This document shows positions 47,858 to 56,201 of a stretch of 64,000 nucleotides of DNA, one piece after another. This DNA is from Myxococcales bacterium (GTDB lineage Bacteria; Myxococcota_A; Polyangia; Haliangiales; Haliangiaceae), in assembly GCA_016706545.1 (NCBI GenBank), contig JADJJK010000017.1:62001-126000 (forward strand), in the 5' to 3' direction. The notes under the pieces are model-generated. The model was not told where the DNA came from and did no database searches. It saw only the letters and a program-made list of their open reading frames with translations. The translations under genes and the position numbers were made by a program. How positions within the stretch are numbered: the first letter of the stretch is position 1; every line of letters begins with the position of its first letter.

Positions 47858-48460
47858 TCAGCGCTGGGGGGCGCCTGGGGTGCAACGCCGGTCGGCGCGG
47901 TCGATCATCGCCATCAGCTCGCGACGCGCGTGGCTGACGCGCTGCTTGACGGCGTCTGGCGTGGTGCCCAGGCGGCGGGCGACCTCATCCATGGGCAGCC
48001 CCTCCACCGCCACCATGACGAACGCGATGCGCTTGGCGGGCTTGAGCCGCTCGAGGTGCCGGAAGATCTGCTCCAGTTGCCGGCGAGACGCGGAGCGATC
48101 CTCGGGGCTCGGGTGGTCGTCGACCGCGTCATGGAGCGCCTCGTCGTCATAGTCCACCGGCTGGCGCCAGCGCTTGCGCAGGTAGTCGCAGGCCACGTTG
48201 GCGGTGATCCGGTGCAGAAACGTCGACAGGCTCGACTCTCCGCGGAAGGTGGGCAGCGCGCAGTGTAGCTGCAGAAACACGGTCTGCATGACATCATCAC
48301 GGTCCGGCACGAAGCCGATGAGCCTCGTCAGGCGCGCGAACACGCGCTCGGAGTACCGCTGGTACAGCTCCTCGAAGGCGATGGCATTGCCGCCAGGCGC
48401 TGCCATTGCGAGCTCTTCATCCGAGTTGCGAAGACTGCCCCTGCCAAGCGCCAAGTTCAT
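47858..48460 (-). CDS. ECF-family RNA polymerase sigma factor
   Basis: A 200-residue sigma factor. Region 2 (about residues 28-95) contains FEELYQRYSERVFARLTRLIG, DRDDVMQTVFLQLH and the DNA-melting and -10-contacting stretch STFLHRITANVACDYLRKRWR. After a charged linker, region 4 (about 130-185) has LKPAKRIAFVMVAVEGLPMDEVARRLGTTPDAVKQRVSHARRELMAM, the helix-turn-helix for the -35 box. No anti-sigma gene or zinc-finger domain is adjacent; the partner on the other side of the promoter region is a Ser/Thr kinase, so phosphorylation may control it (inference). ATG 48460 has AAGGAT about 8 bases upstream. Confidence 0.9.
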   Translation of the reverse strand: MNLALGRGSLRNSDEELAMAAPGGNAIAFEELYQRYSERVFARLTRLIGFVPDRDDVMQTVFLQLHCALPTFRGESSLSTFLHRITANVACDYLRKRWRQPVDYDDEALHDAVDDHPSPEDRSASRRQLEQIFRHLERLKPAKRIAFVMVAVEGLPMDEVARRLGTTPDAVKQRVSHARRELMAMIDRADRRCTPGAPQR

Positions 48461-48831
48461 AGCGAGATCCTTCGTTACGTGCTCTCCGACCCCACAGCCA
48501 GGACGATGGGCGCGTCGCCCGTCGCGTCGTTCGTACCGCGCACTGCAACGTCCGGATAGCGGACGAAATGGTCTGGCTCGCGCCGACGTGGGCCACCGCG
48601 CGGCTCGTGGTCGCGCGACGCGCGCCCTGTCCGGACGAGGCCGCGTGCGTCTGCTCAGGGTGGCGCTGCGCCCTCCTCCGCCCTCGTCTTTTCCACGCCA
48701 CAGGCCATCGCATGCGCTGTTGTTGTCGCTGGAGTGAAACGAAAAGGAAAAGAAAAACTCCCAGGAACGAAGAAAATTCTCAGGTGGAACTCTGAGCCTC
48801 CGTCATGTTCCTCTTCGACGGGAAAAGAGCA

Positions 48832-48844
48832 GTTTCAGTGAAAC
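48832..48844. promoter_or_regulatory. Palindrome GTTTCA-G-TGAAAC
   Basis: Perfect 6-base arms around one central base in the A-rich region upstream of both the ECF sigma and kinase genes. Size and symmetry fit a dimeric regulator's operator. Confidence 0.35.
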
Positions 48845-48865
48845 ACGCCGTTGCGATGTCCGCTC

Positions 48866-48906
48866 GTTCTCCAAAAATGCACCGCCAGCGGTAGGTGCGG
48901 GAGAAC
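48866..48906. promoter_or_regulatory. Nested inverted repeat
   Basis: The outer 7-bp arms (GTTCTCC/GGAGAAC) enclose inner 5-bp arms (GCACC/GGTGC), giving a two-tier hairpin about 250 bases upstream of the kinase start. It may be an operator or an RNA element in a long kinase leader. Confidence 0.35.
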
Positions 48907-49149
48907 ACGTTGCTGGGAACGCAATCTTCCCTAAGAAAAAAAATGAAAAAACGAAATCCAACGATGGAGAACTAGCGACTACATCTGTGGGGTGAAAGCT
49001 GGTTGTCGGTCCTGGGAGCAGGCGCTCACCCCTCTCTTGTTGCAGGAGTTGCACGACATGGTCCTGATCGCGTTCTCGAGGTGTGAGCAAGCTCGGCGCT
49101 GGTGCTGCACGCAAGGCCCCTTGGGTGGTCGTCGGTAAGGGAGCGGGCC

Positions 49150-50490
49150 ATGCGTGGAGACAACCGGTTCCCAGGCGGGGCGCGTGGGGGAGAAGGGGCA
49201 GACGGGCAGACGACCGCCGAGCGCTCGGGCGCCGCTCGAGCGCGTGGCGCGCGCCCGACGCGCGAGCTGCCAGTGTCGGGGGAGGGCCTGCCGATCCCCG
49301 AGCCCGTGCTGGCGTGCGGCTCTGGACCGAGGATCTCGCTCGAGCCAGCGCGCCAGGAGGGAGCGCCCTCGTCGCTGCTCGCGCCACCGGCAGGCGGCGC
49401 CTCATCAGAAGATCGGCGCCGCATCGAGCGGGCCGGCGTGACCACCGGCTGCTCGCGATCAAGCAAGAGCTTCTGGGATCGAGAAGAGGAGGTGGGCACC
49501 GCGCCGCTGCTGGGCGCGGAGCTGGAGCCGGGGGCGCGCGTCCGGCAGTACGAGATCCTGCAGAAGATCGGCGAAGGTGGGATGGGCGTGGTGTTCCTCG
49601 CGCAGGACCTGCGCCTTGGGCGTCACGTGGCCATCAAGTTCCTGCACGCCAGCCAGCCGGAGCTGACGCAGCGGTTCTTGATCGAGGCCCGCGCCACGGC
49701 GCGCTGCCAGCACGACAACATCGTCGTCGTGTACGAGGTCGGCGAGCTCGGCGATTCGCCGTACATCGTGCTGGAGTTCCTGCATGGCCAGCCGCTGTCT
49801 GCGCTGACCGGACGCGGCCAGCGCTTGCCATATCCGCGCGCGGTCGAGATCATGTGCGCGGTGGTGCGCGCGCTGCGCTGCGCGCACGGGCAAGGCATCG
49901 TCCATCGCGATCTCAAGCCAGACAACGTGTTCCTCACCGACGGTGGCTCCGTGAAGGTCCTCGACTTCGGCATCGCCAAGGTGCTGCAGGGGGAGCCGCC
50001 CAGGACCAGCGCGCTGTCGTCTCGGCTGCCCTCGCCGATCGAGCTGACCATGGGCAATGAGCTGGGCCTCACCCAGGTCGGGACCATCATGGGCACGGTG
50101 CAGTACATGTCCCCGGAGCAGTGGGGGCTCGAGGTCGACATCGATCACCGCACGGATCTCTGGGCGTGCGGGATCTTGCTCTATCGCATGATCTGCGGTC
50201 AGCACCCGCTGCACCCGCTGGAGGGCAACCAGCTCATGTCCACCGCGCAGCTCGCGGTGCCGATGCCGTCCTTGGCCGCGGCCGCGCCGCCCGAGGTGCC
50301 GCGGGAGCTCGTCGAGGTGGTGGACCGCTGCCTGATGAAGGCCAAGGCGCAGCGCTGGCAATCTGCGGGAGAGCTCCTGGCCGCGCTCGAGCCCTTCTTG
50401 CCGGCGCGGTCCGCGCCGGAGGTGCCGCTGTCCGTCTACGCCGCGGCGTCGCGGCCGACGGGGCCGGCGGCGAGCTCGAGCGCGAGATAG
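49150..50490 (+). CDS. Ser/Thr protein kinase (Hanks type), soluble
   Basis: A 446-residue eukaryotic-like kinase. ATG 49150 is chosen for the GGGAG 7 bases upstream. Residues 1-125 are Arg/Gly/Ala/Pro-rich and probably disordered. The kinase domain (about 131-420) is complete: glycine loop IGEGGMGVVFLA, Lys in VAIKFL, HRDLKPDN (near 252), DFGIAK (near 272), GTVQYMSPEQ (near 320), and a final LMKAKAQRWQSAGELLAAL helix. A 30-residue insert separates DFG from the activation end (SSRLPSPIELTMGNELGLTQVG), with several possible phosphosites. There is no transmembrane segment or sensor domain after the kinase, unlike PknB types. Divergent from an ECF sigma gene, which may be a substrate; that is inference. 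Confidence 0.92.
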   Translation: MRGDNRFPGGARGGEGADGQTTAERSGAARARGARPTRELPVSGEGLPIPEPVLACGSGPRISLEPARQEGAPSSLLAPPAGGASSEDRRRIERAGVTTGCSRSSKSFWDREEEVGTAPLLGAELEPGARVRQYEILQKIGEGGMGVVFLAQDLRLGRHVAIKFLHASQPELTQRFLIEARATARCQHDNIVVVYEVGELGDSPYIVLEFLHGQPLSALTGRGQRLPYPRAVEIMCAVVRALRCAHGQGIVHRDLKPDNVFLTDGGSVKVLDFGIAKVLQGEPPRTSALSSRLPSPIELTMGNELGLTQVGTIMGTVQYMSPEQWGLEVDIDHRTDLWACGILLYRMICGQHPLHPLEGNQLMSTAQLAVPMPSLAAAAPPEVPRELVEVVDRCLMKAKAQRWQSAGELLAALEPFLPARSAPEVPLSVYAAASRPTGPAASSSAR

Positions 50491-50506
50491 CCGCCGCGGA
50501 CGGGGC

Positions 50507-51748
50507 TCAGCTCGCTTTTTTGTGGACGGGGCGAGCCGGCGCGGGCGCCTTCTTCGGCGCGCCGCCCTTGCTGGGGGGCGGCGGGGCCGGGCGCTCGATG
50601 AGCGTGGGCCCCGAGCCGCTCGACGAGCCGCTCTGGAAGCTGAAGTACGCGCCGGCCAAGAGCGGCAGCAAGAGGCCGCTGGGCATCACCTCGCTGAGGC
50701 GGCTGCCGGTGGCGCGCACGTCCAGGCGCAACGCGCGCGGATCCGCGTTGACGGTGGCCGCGAACTTGCCATCACCGGTGGTGGAGTTCACCAGGCGGAT
50801 CAGGTCGTCCTTGCGCCGGATCACCTCGTCGAGGCGCTTGTCCATGCCGCGGTAGCTCTCCATCGCCGCGGCGGCCATCTTCGCCATGCCGCGCGGCGCG
50901 ATCTGCGCGGCGCGCATGACCTCCAGCGTACCTTCCGAGAACAGCTTCATGCTGGCGAGCCCGGCCGCCGAGGAGTCGTCCCAGCGCCAGCCCACGCCGT
51001 TTGGGTACATCGCCAGGGCAAAGAACTTGTGGCGCTGCACCAGATCGAGCAGGAAGTTGGGCGCCTTCATCTCCTTGGCCGCTTCGCCGCGGACAGCTGG
51101 TGACAGCGCGCCGCCCACCGCGAAGAACGGTTGGGTGGCCAGCACCTCTGCCATCTTGCCCAGCGTGCTGCCCGCGGCGCGCGCCGGGGCTCGCCACGTG
51201 TCGGCCAGGCGCGCCTTCACGAGCGTGGCGGTCCCGAGCAGCAGCACACCGTCTCGGGTCAGGCCCAGCGCGTTCTCATCGCCGAGGTCGGCCATGGCGA
51301 GCGCGCCCACCTTGCTGGCGGTGCCGCCCGAGAGCTGCGCCGCCTTGGCGACCAGATCGGCGGGGAACTTGCCGCGCACCGCCAGGACATAGCTGGGATC
51401 GCGCTGCGGCACGAACCGCAGAAACGCGGTGGCGCTGGACAGGTCCTGGACCACGTCGAGCCCAAGCAGGCCCTGCGCCATGCCACGCCCAGCGTCAACC
51501 TGTCCAGTGAGTTGCCGCACCATGTCGCGCAGCTCGGGCACCGCCTTGACCGCGGGATCCTCCGCGAGCTTGGTGAGCACCTTGTAGTTCCCAGGAACCA
51601 CGGGGACCAGGTCCAGGTGGACGACGAGCTCGGCCTCGGGCATCGCGTATGCCAGCGACTGCTCTGGGGTGGGTGGGGACGGGTTGGTCGTGACGCCAAA
51701 CCCACCAAGGGACAACAGCAGCGCGATGATTTCTCCGAACCCGATCAT
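50507..51748 (-). CDS. Exported protein of unknown family
   Basis: A 413-residue protein. ATG 51748 is preferred because AAGGAG ends 6 bases upstream; a GTG at 51766 would overlap that site. An N-terminal hydrophobic segment (IIALLLSLGGFGVT) precedes a large alpha/beta region (MPEAELVVHLDLVPVVPGNYKVL; TAFLRFVPQRDPSYVLAVRGKF; VLLLGTATLVKARL; FFALAMYPNGVGWRWDDS). A helical segment, then a hydrophobic stretch LLLPLLAGAYFSF at about 365-378 and a Pro/Lys-rich tail end it. The repeated strand patterns recall DUF3352-like exported proteins, but the match is loose. Possibly anchored at both ends. Convergent with the kinase gene, 16 bases apart. Confidence 0.7.
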   Translation of the reverse strand: MIGFGEIIALLLSLGGFGVTTNPSPPTPEQSLAYAMPEAELVVHLDLVPVVPGNYKVLTKLAEDPAVKAVPELRDMVRQLTGQVDAGRGMAQGLLGLDVVQDLSSATAFLRFVPQRDPSYVLAVRGKFPADLVAKAAQLSGGTASKVGALAMADLGDENALGLTRDGVLLLGTATLVKARLADTWRAPARAAGSTLGKMAEVLATQPFFAVGGALSPAVRGEAAKEMKAPNFLLDLVQRHKFFALAMYPNGVGWRWDDSSAAGLASMKLFSEGTLEVMRAAQIAPRGMAKMAAAAMESYRGMDKRLDEVIRRKDDLIRLVNSTTGDGKFAATVNADPRALRLDVRATGSRLSEVMPSGLLLPLLAGAYFSFQSGSSSGSGPTLIERPAPPPPSKGGAPKKAPAPARPVHKKAS

Positions 51749-52029
51749 GCAAAACTCCTTGGACACAAGCGCGTGCGCGCTTGGATCTCACGTGGTTATT
51801 CGTCACGGAGGCGCGGCATGCAAGGGCCGTGACGGCCGCGGTCCGAAAAAATCAACGCGGGAGTAGAGGCAACCAAGACGCCCACGCTCGCCGAGGGAAA
51901 AAAATCGTTGTCAAGACTGGTTCGCGACCCGAGCAGCGCTAGGATGGCCGGCGCTGCTGTTGGAGGCGGGGGATCGGCAAGCTTCGCAGCGAGACCAAGC
52001 GCTGCAAAATTCAGAGGAGCACGAACACG

Positions 52030-52506
52030 ATGAGTACGCTGGCCGTGGTGGAAGAGATCTTGCGCGAAGTGGCTGTTCCGATGTCCGTGCGCGAGATCGT
52101 CGAGCGCGCTGGCGCTCGTCTTCCCAGCAAGTCGAAGACTCCCGACACCGTCGTAGCTCGCGACCTTTCGATGGACATCAAGCGCAAGGGCGATAGCTCT
52201 GCGTTCGTGCGCTCTTCCCCCGGCCGGTACACGTTGCGGGCGCTCATGCTCGCCCACGACCCGGAGCTCCGCGCCGCGGAGCCCTCGTCCACTTCGCTGT
52301 CGTCTGCGCTGCGCGCCGAGCGCGTGGCCCCCATGGCGGCTCGGCGGCATCTATTGAGCGGCAGCGCGGTGAGCGGCAGCGCGGCGAGCGGCAGCGCGGC
52401 GAGCGGCAGCGTGGCGGGGGTCGCGAGTTCAGCGACCGCTGCGCCGTCCATCGGATCACCCTCGAGCACCTCCTCGGGCGTGTCCAAAGACGGCTTCGCT
52501 GGCTGA
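52030..52506 (+). CDS. HARE-HTH domain protein
   Basis: A 158-residue protein. Residues about 1-72 form a HARE-HTH winged-helix domain: AVVEEILREVAVPMSVREIVERAGARL, then TPDTVVARDLSMDIKRKGDSSAFVRSSPGRYTLR. This fold occurs in RNA polymerase delta subunits, restriction enzymes and eukaryotic ASXL proteins and is thought to sense DNA or chromatin state. The rest is disordered, with four 15-bp SGSAA repeats and a Ser/Thr-rich tail. No catalytic domain is fused, so it may be a small DNA-binding regulator. AGAGGAG lies 10 bases before the ATG. Confidence 0.87.
   Translation: MSTLAVVEEILREVAVPMSVREIVERAGARLPSKSKTPDTVVARDLSMDIKRKGDSSAFVRSSPGRYTLRALMLAHDPELRAAEPSSTSLSSALRAERVAPMAARRHLLSGSAVSGSAASGSAASGSVAGVASSATAAPSIGSPSSTSSGVSKDGFAG
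52357..52416 (+). repeat. 15-bp in-frame tandem repeat, 4 units
   Basis: Four units of AGCGGCAGCGCGGCG or near variants, each encoding Ser-Gly-Ser-Ala/Val-Ala/Val, in the tail of the HARE-HTH protein. Confidence 0.92.
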
Positions 52507-52599
52507 GCATCGCCCCGGCTCCGCGGCTTCGTCTGGATAACCAGCACGGAAGTCGGCGGGAGGCACGCAGCGACGTCCTTTGTTGGTTACGCTCTGCAG

Positions 52600-53097
52600 A
52601 TGATTCGCCGCGGAGGCCCCGCCGACCATCCCTGGGTCATCGAGGAGGGAACGTATGCGTACGCTGACCTGGGGGACTATCGGCGGATCTTGCCGTCCTG
52701 GTTGACCCAACCCGGCGTGCTGGTGTTCCTCGACGAGGACGTCGCGGTTGGCGGCGCCCCCGTGCGCCGTGGTTTTGCCATGCTGGGCTTCTACCTCGAG
52801 CCCAACGAGCACGGGGAGAGTCAGCCTATCGCGGACCTGCTGGCGCTGGCGGTGGCGCCGCCGTATCAGCGGCTCGGGATCGGCAAGCAGCTCTTGCAGC
52901 ACGTGATCGCCACCACGGCGCGCGTGGCGGAGCACAGCAAGGTCTGGGAGCTGCGGCTCACGGTGGCGGGCGACAACACGGTGGCGCAGCGCATGTACGA
53001 ACGCGCAGGCTTCGTACGCGCCAGCGTGCTCGCCAGCACCTACTACGAGCGCGGGCAGCTCGCGGTGCGGATGGTGCGGTCGCTGGCCGGACGGTAG
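52600..53097 (+). CDS. GNAT-family N-acetyltransferase
   Basis: A 165-residue acetyltransferase. Typical parts are LLALAVAPPYQRLGIGKQLLQHVIATTA, where the QRLGIG loop binds acetyl-CoA, and LRLTVAGDNTVAQRMYERAGFVRA, the RimI-like C-terminal motif. The N-terminal part (RRGGPADHPWVIEEGTYAY) fits the family start. The substrate, protein or small molecule, is not predictable. It is a single gene, convergent with a VWA lipoprotein gene 13 bases away. Confidence 0.87.
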   Translation: MIRRGGPADHPWVIEEGTYAYADLGDYRRILPSWLTQPGVLVFLDEDVAVGGAPVRRGFAMLGFYLEPNEHGESQPIADLLALAVAPPYQRLGIGKQLLQHVIATTARVAEHSKVWELRLTVAGDNTVAQRMYERAGFVRASVLASTYYERGQLAVRMVRSLAGR

Positions 53098-53110
53098 CGA
53101 CGAGCTTGGT

Positions 53111-54298
53111 TCACTCGATCACGGTGCCGCAGGGGAACTGTCCGTTGACCGTGGGCGCCGCCGTCCGCTTGAACTCCGCGCAGGCCGCGGTCTGCAGGCG
53201 GATCGTGCGGTCGCCGACCAGGATCCAGTCCGTGCCGAAGATGATCTGGCGGCCGTTGAGCCGCACCACCGCCGCGGCGGCCTGATCTTGCGTCACGCTG
53301 CCATTGACGGTGACGTCGCAGGACACCACGCCGCGGATGATGCTGTCGAAGTCGGCGGCCAGATCCGCGGGGTTGTTGCCCACGTACACCGGGGCGTTGG
53401 GCTGGCCTGCCGCCACGCCGGCGCCGGCGTTGGCGAGATCCTGGAGGTGCTGCGCGTCCACGTCCTCGGCCACCGACAGCACGAACAGGCGGATCCCGGC
53501 GGCGAACGAAGCAGCCGCCGCCGCCACCGCCGCGGCGCGCTCCTCCGGGTTGCCGTAGTCGGCACACAGGCTCGGGTTGCCGTCCGTCGCGAGCACGATG
53601 AAGGGCGGCGAGCCCGCAGGTGGCGGGGTCGCGGCGAAGGTCGCCACCGCGGCGTTGATGGAGCGGGTGGTGGGCGTCCACGAGAACGTCGGCTCCACCA
53701 TCAGATCTTGCCGGATCACGTCCGCGTTGTTGAGCGCGCGCGGGCGCGTCTCCAGGATGGGGCAGGTCGTATCGTCCGCAGGATTCGCGGTGCGGTAGAT
53801 CATCGAGCCGAAGTACGCCTTGGACTGCAGCAGCGTGACCACGCCGGTCGTGGCGTCGGTCAGCGCGCTGCGAATGGCGGCCCAGCGAGTCATCCCGCCA
53901 AAGGCGTTCCCCATCGAATCGCTGCGATCCAGCAGCAGCAAGATCGAAGGCGTCACCGACTGGGCCATGAAGTTGACCGCCGGGCACGGATCCGGGGGCG
54001 GCGGCGGCGGCGGGCTATCTTGCTGGCAGCGTCCGTCGTCCGTGCAGCTATAGCCGTCGCCGCACTCGGTGCCACCGAAGGTGCATTGCGCATAGCAGCG
54101 GCCGTCCGGGTTGCAGGACAGGCCCGGCGGGCAGGTGTTGGGGGCGCCAGGGGTCTGGTCGCACGACAAGTTGCACTCCGCGGGGGTGGGAACAATGTCG
54201 CACGGCCCGCTGGACGAACCATGCGAGCCGCACGCGACTGCCAGCAGCGAGAGCCATCCCACGACGCACCCAACCAAACGTTCCGACGTGCGAATCAT
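53111..54298 (-). CDS. Von Willebrand A domain lipoprotein, paralog 1
   Basis: A 395-residue exported lipoprotein. The signal (GWLSLLAVAC, Cys23) is followed by a Cys-rich segment with a repeated pattern GLSCNPDGRCYAQC/GYSCTDDGRC, like small disulfide knots, and a poly-Pro spacer. The VWA domain opens SILLLLDRSDSMG, where Asp-x-Ser-x-Ser forms the metal-ion-dependent adhesion site, and includes FIVLATDGNP, with the further metal Asp. The C-terminal half (CDVTVNGSV; VVRLNGRQIIFGTDWILVGDRTIRLQTAAC) is a compact Cys-paired tail shared with the paralog at 54734-55900. It likely binds a surface ligand or partner. AAGGAG lies 10 bases before the ATG. Confidence 0.88.
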   Translation of the reverse strand: MIRTSERLVGCVVGWLSLLAVACGSHGSSSGPCDIVPTPAECNLSCDQTPGAPNTCPPGLSCNPDGRCYAQCTFGGTECGDGYSCTDDGRCQQDSPPPPPPPDPCPAVNFMAQSVTPSILLLLDRSDSMGNAFGGMTRWAAIRSALTDATTGVVTLLQSKAYFGSMIYRTANPADDTTCPILETRPRALNNADVIRQDLMVEPTFSWTPTTRSINAAVATFAATPPPAGSPPFIVLATDGNPSLCADYGNPEERAAAVAAAAASFAAGIRLFVLSVAEDVDAQHLQDLANAGAGVAAGQPNAPVYVGNNPADLAADFDSIIRGVVSCDVTVNGSVTQDQAAAAVVRLNGRQIIFGTDWILVGDRTIRLQTAACAEFKRTAAPTVNGQFPCGTVIE

Positions 54299-54733
54299 CG
54301 ACTTGAACTCCTTGCCGTCTTCGACGGACGTAGCCCCGAGACTTTCGGTATCTCGATGTGCGGAGTGAACGCGAGCATACGTCCTTGCCGCACCCTGTTG
54401 CCCAAGAGCAATTCGCGGGCCTGGTCATCTTGGGGGGGGCGCGAGATCAATTCAATAGCGTTGTCGGGTAGTTGAATGCTGAGGCCAGCAGACCTTGGCG
54501 CCAGGTGACCTACGTGTGCTGGGGCCTGCAGAGGGAGGCTGACCAGTCCCCAAGGGGTTAGGAGTTTGGCCGATGTTGGCGATCGCACCAGGCCGGCTGC
54601 TTTGGCCACGCCGAAAACAACATCGCCCGCCTGGGGGCGGGCGAGCTGATAGCCCCGTGAGCGGGGTACGAACGGGGTAGGCAGCGCTGGGGTAGTCAGC
54701 AGCGGGCCACCTGGGCGCCGCTGTAAAGCGCGG
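54299..54733. other. Spacer between paralogous VWA genes
   Basis: 435 bases. Near the left end is the ribosome site of paralog 1. Two hairpins lie near the right end: TCGCCCGCC/GGCGGGCGA (54623-54644) and CCCCG-TGAG-CGGGG (54653-54666). A minus-strand frame (54295-54609) overlaps the paralog-1 start by 4 bases but lacks coding bias and is not taken as a gene. An 8-base C-run lies at about 54433-54440. Confidence 0.5.
54623..54644 (-). terminator. Terminator after VWA paralog 2
   Basis: A perfect 9-bp stem, 4-base loop, followed on the minus strand by TGTTGTTTTC. It lies about 90 bases downstream of the VWA paralog 2 stop and separates it from paralog 1 transcription. Confidence 0.65.
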
Positions 54734-55900
54734 CTATTCGATCTGCACGCCGCAGGGGAAGGTGCCGTCGACCTTGGGGTTGGGGGTGTTCTTGAGCTCG
54801 GTGCAGCTCGCGCCGAGCAAGCGGATGATGTTGGTGCCGACGAGCTGCCAGTCCGTGCCGAAGGTCAGCTTGCGGTCGTTGAGGCGAACATCGCCACCCG
54901 CGGCCTGGGTCTGATCGAGCGAGCCGTTGACGGTGAGGTCGCAGGAGATGGCGCCGCCGATGATCGCCTCGAACGCGGCCTTGAGGTTGGCCGGGGTGTC
55001 GCCCTTGTAGAGGGGAGCGTTGGGCTGGCCGGCCTGCACGCCCGCGCCGCGGTTGGCGACGCGCTGCAGGTGGACGTCCTGCTCGCTGGTGGCGACCGAC
55101 AGCGGGATGGTGCGGATGCCAGCGGCGTAGGCCGCGCCCGCGGTGTTCTCCACGTTGAGTTGCTCCGCGGGGTAGTCGCCGTCCCGGCTATTGTTACATG
55201 GGTTGGGGCGCCCGTCGGTGGCGAGGACGATGATCTTGGGCGAGCCCGCCGGCGCAGGAGACGTCGCGAAGGTGGCCACCGCGGCCTCCAGCGACTTGGC
55301 GGTGGGCGTCCCCGAGTTGTTCGGGTCGGGCGCCAGCGCGGCGCGGATCACCGCGGCGTTGTTGAGCGCGCGGGGAGAGGTGACGAGCTGCGGGCACGTC
55401 CCCGCGTCGATGTTCTCGAAGATCATCGAGCCGAAGTAGGCCTTGGCCTCGAGCTGGCTCACGATGCCGGTCGTCGGGTCAGTGAGCGCCTGACGAACCA
55501 CCGCCCAGCGGCTCAGGTCGCCGTCGAAGCTCGCTCCCATCGAGCCGCTGCGATCGAGCAGCAGCAAGATCGATGGCGTGGTTGGCTTGGCGGTGAAGTT
55601 CACGCGCGGGCACATGTCGTTGCCGCCAGGGGGCACCTGGTCGCTCGGCACGCAGTGGCCATCCGTGGTGCAGAGGTAGCCATCTCCGCACTGTCCACCG
55701 GTGGGCGTACACTGCGCGTCGCACTTGCCATCAGGGTTGCAATAGAAGCCGCCTGGGCAGGTGTTGGTCGAGCCCGTGGGGTCGCAGTCGATGTTGCACG
55801 TCGGATCAGGCGGGACCTGATCGCAGGGGCCGGCAGCCAACCCGCTCGAGCCACACCCGGCGGCGATCAGCAGCAACAAGAGATATGAAGTGCGAAGCAT
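54734..55900 (-). CDS. Von Willebrand A domain lipoprotein, paralog 2
   Basis: A 388-residue lipoprotein with the same layout as its downstream paralog: signal LLLLLIAAGC (Cys16), a Cys knot region (FYCNPDGKCDAQC, GYLCTTDGHC), a VWA domain with SILLLLDRSGSMG and IIVLATDGRP, and a tail (CDLTVNGSL; VRLNDRKLTFGTDWQLVGTNIIRLLGASC). The two read as an old tandem duplication with many substitutions. Here the linker before VWA is shorter and lacks the poly-Pro run. AAGGAG lies 7 bases before the ATG, and an 11-bp hairpin (55974-56000) is about 75 bases upstream in the leader. Confidence 0.88.
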   Translation of the reverse strand: MLRTSYLLLLLIAAGCGSSGLAAGPCDQVPPDPTCNIDCDPTGSTNTCPGGFYCNPDGKCDAQCTPTGGQCGDGYLCTTDGHCVPSDQVPPGGNDMCPRVNFTAKPTTPSILLLLDRSGSMGASFDGDLSRWAVVRQALTDPTTGIVSQLEAKAYFGSMIFENIDAGTCPQLVTSPRALNNAAVIRAALAPDPNNSGTPTAKSLEAAVATFATSPAPAGSPKIIVLATDGRPNPCNNSRDGDYPAEQLNVENTAGAAYAAGIRTIPLSVATSEQDVHLQRVANRGAGVQAGQPNAPLYKGDTPANLKAAFEAIIGGAISCDLTVNGSLDQTQAAGGDVRLNDRKLTFGTDWQLVGTNIIRLLGASCTELKNTPNPKVDGTFPCGVQIE

Positions 55901-56201
55901 GTGTGAGCTCCTTGCTTGTCAGCGAGCTGTCCAGCGGGTTGCGAGATCCTGCGAGGGTCAGTGGACGGTCCGTGAGCGAGGAGCACGGCGCTCCTCGCTC
56001 CCACCATAAGCAAGTTGCAGGCCGGCGCATTGTCGGATCGGAACTCGAGGAGTTCAAGTGGGTTGTCGAGTGAGGTCACCTGACCCTGGTGGATCAACCC
56101 CCACTCGATCCAGGTTGCAGCCACGGCGCGGCCACCGGTTGGGCCAATCGGCGGGCGCGAGGTGCGCAAGAAGTGGCCGCCTCCGCTCCGCGTCTGCGCG
56201 G
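55901..56201. other. Leader and spacer upstream of VWA paralog 2
   Basis: About 300 bases. It contains a perfect 11-bp hairpin GAGCGAGGAGC/GCTCCTCGCTC with a 5-base loop at 55974-56000. No gene is supported. Confidence 0.5.
55974..56000. terminator. Hairpin with 11-bp stem in VWA leader
   Basis: Could end the signal peptidase transcript or fold in the 5' leader of the VWA paralog 2 message. No T-run follows on the minus strand. Confidence 0.35.

Larger units (their letters stand above)
48461..49149. other. A-rich regulatory region between ECF sigma and kinase genes
   Basis: 689 bases without a credible gene. The left third is GC-rich with an inverted repeat GTCCG-GATAG-CGGAC at 48550-48564. 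From about 48735 to 48965 the sequence is strikingly A-rich, with short A-runs every 5-7 bases (48737-48780) and longer ones (48935-48965), suggesting bent DNA. In it lie GTTTCA-G-TGAAAC (48832-48844) and a nested hairpin: outer arms GTTCTCC (48866-48872) and GGAGAAC (48900-48906), inner arms GCACC and GGTGC (48879-48883, 48894-48898). Nothing else as AT-rich occurs elsewhere in the window. Confidence 0.6.

Noticed and set aside
54295..54609. 104-codon frame overlapping the VWA paralog 1 start by ATGA
   Set aside because: The overlap looks like coupling, but third codon positions are rich in A and T unlike genes here, there is no ribosome site at its GTG, and the translation shows no motif.
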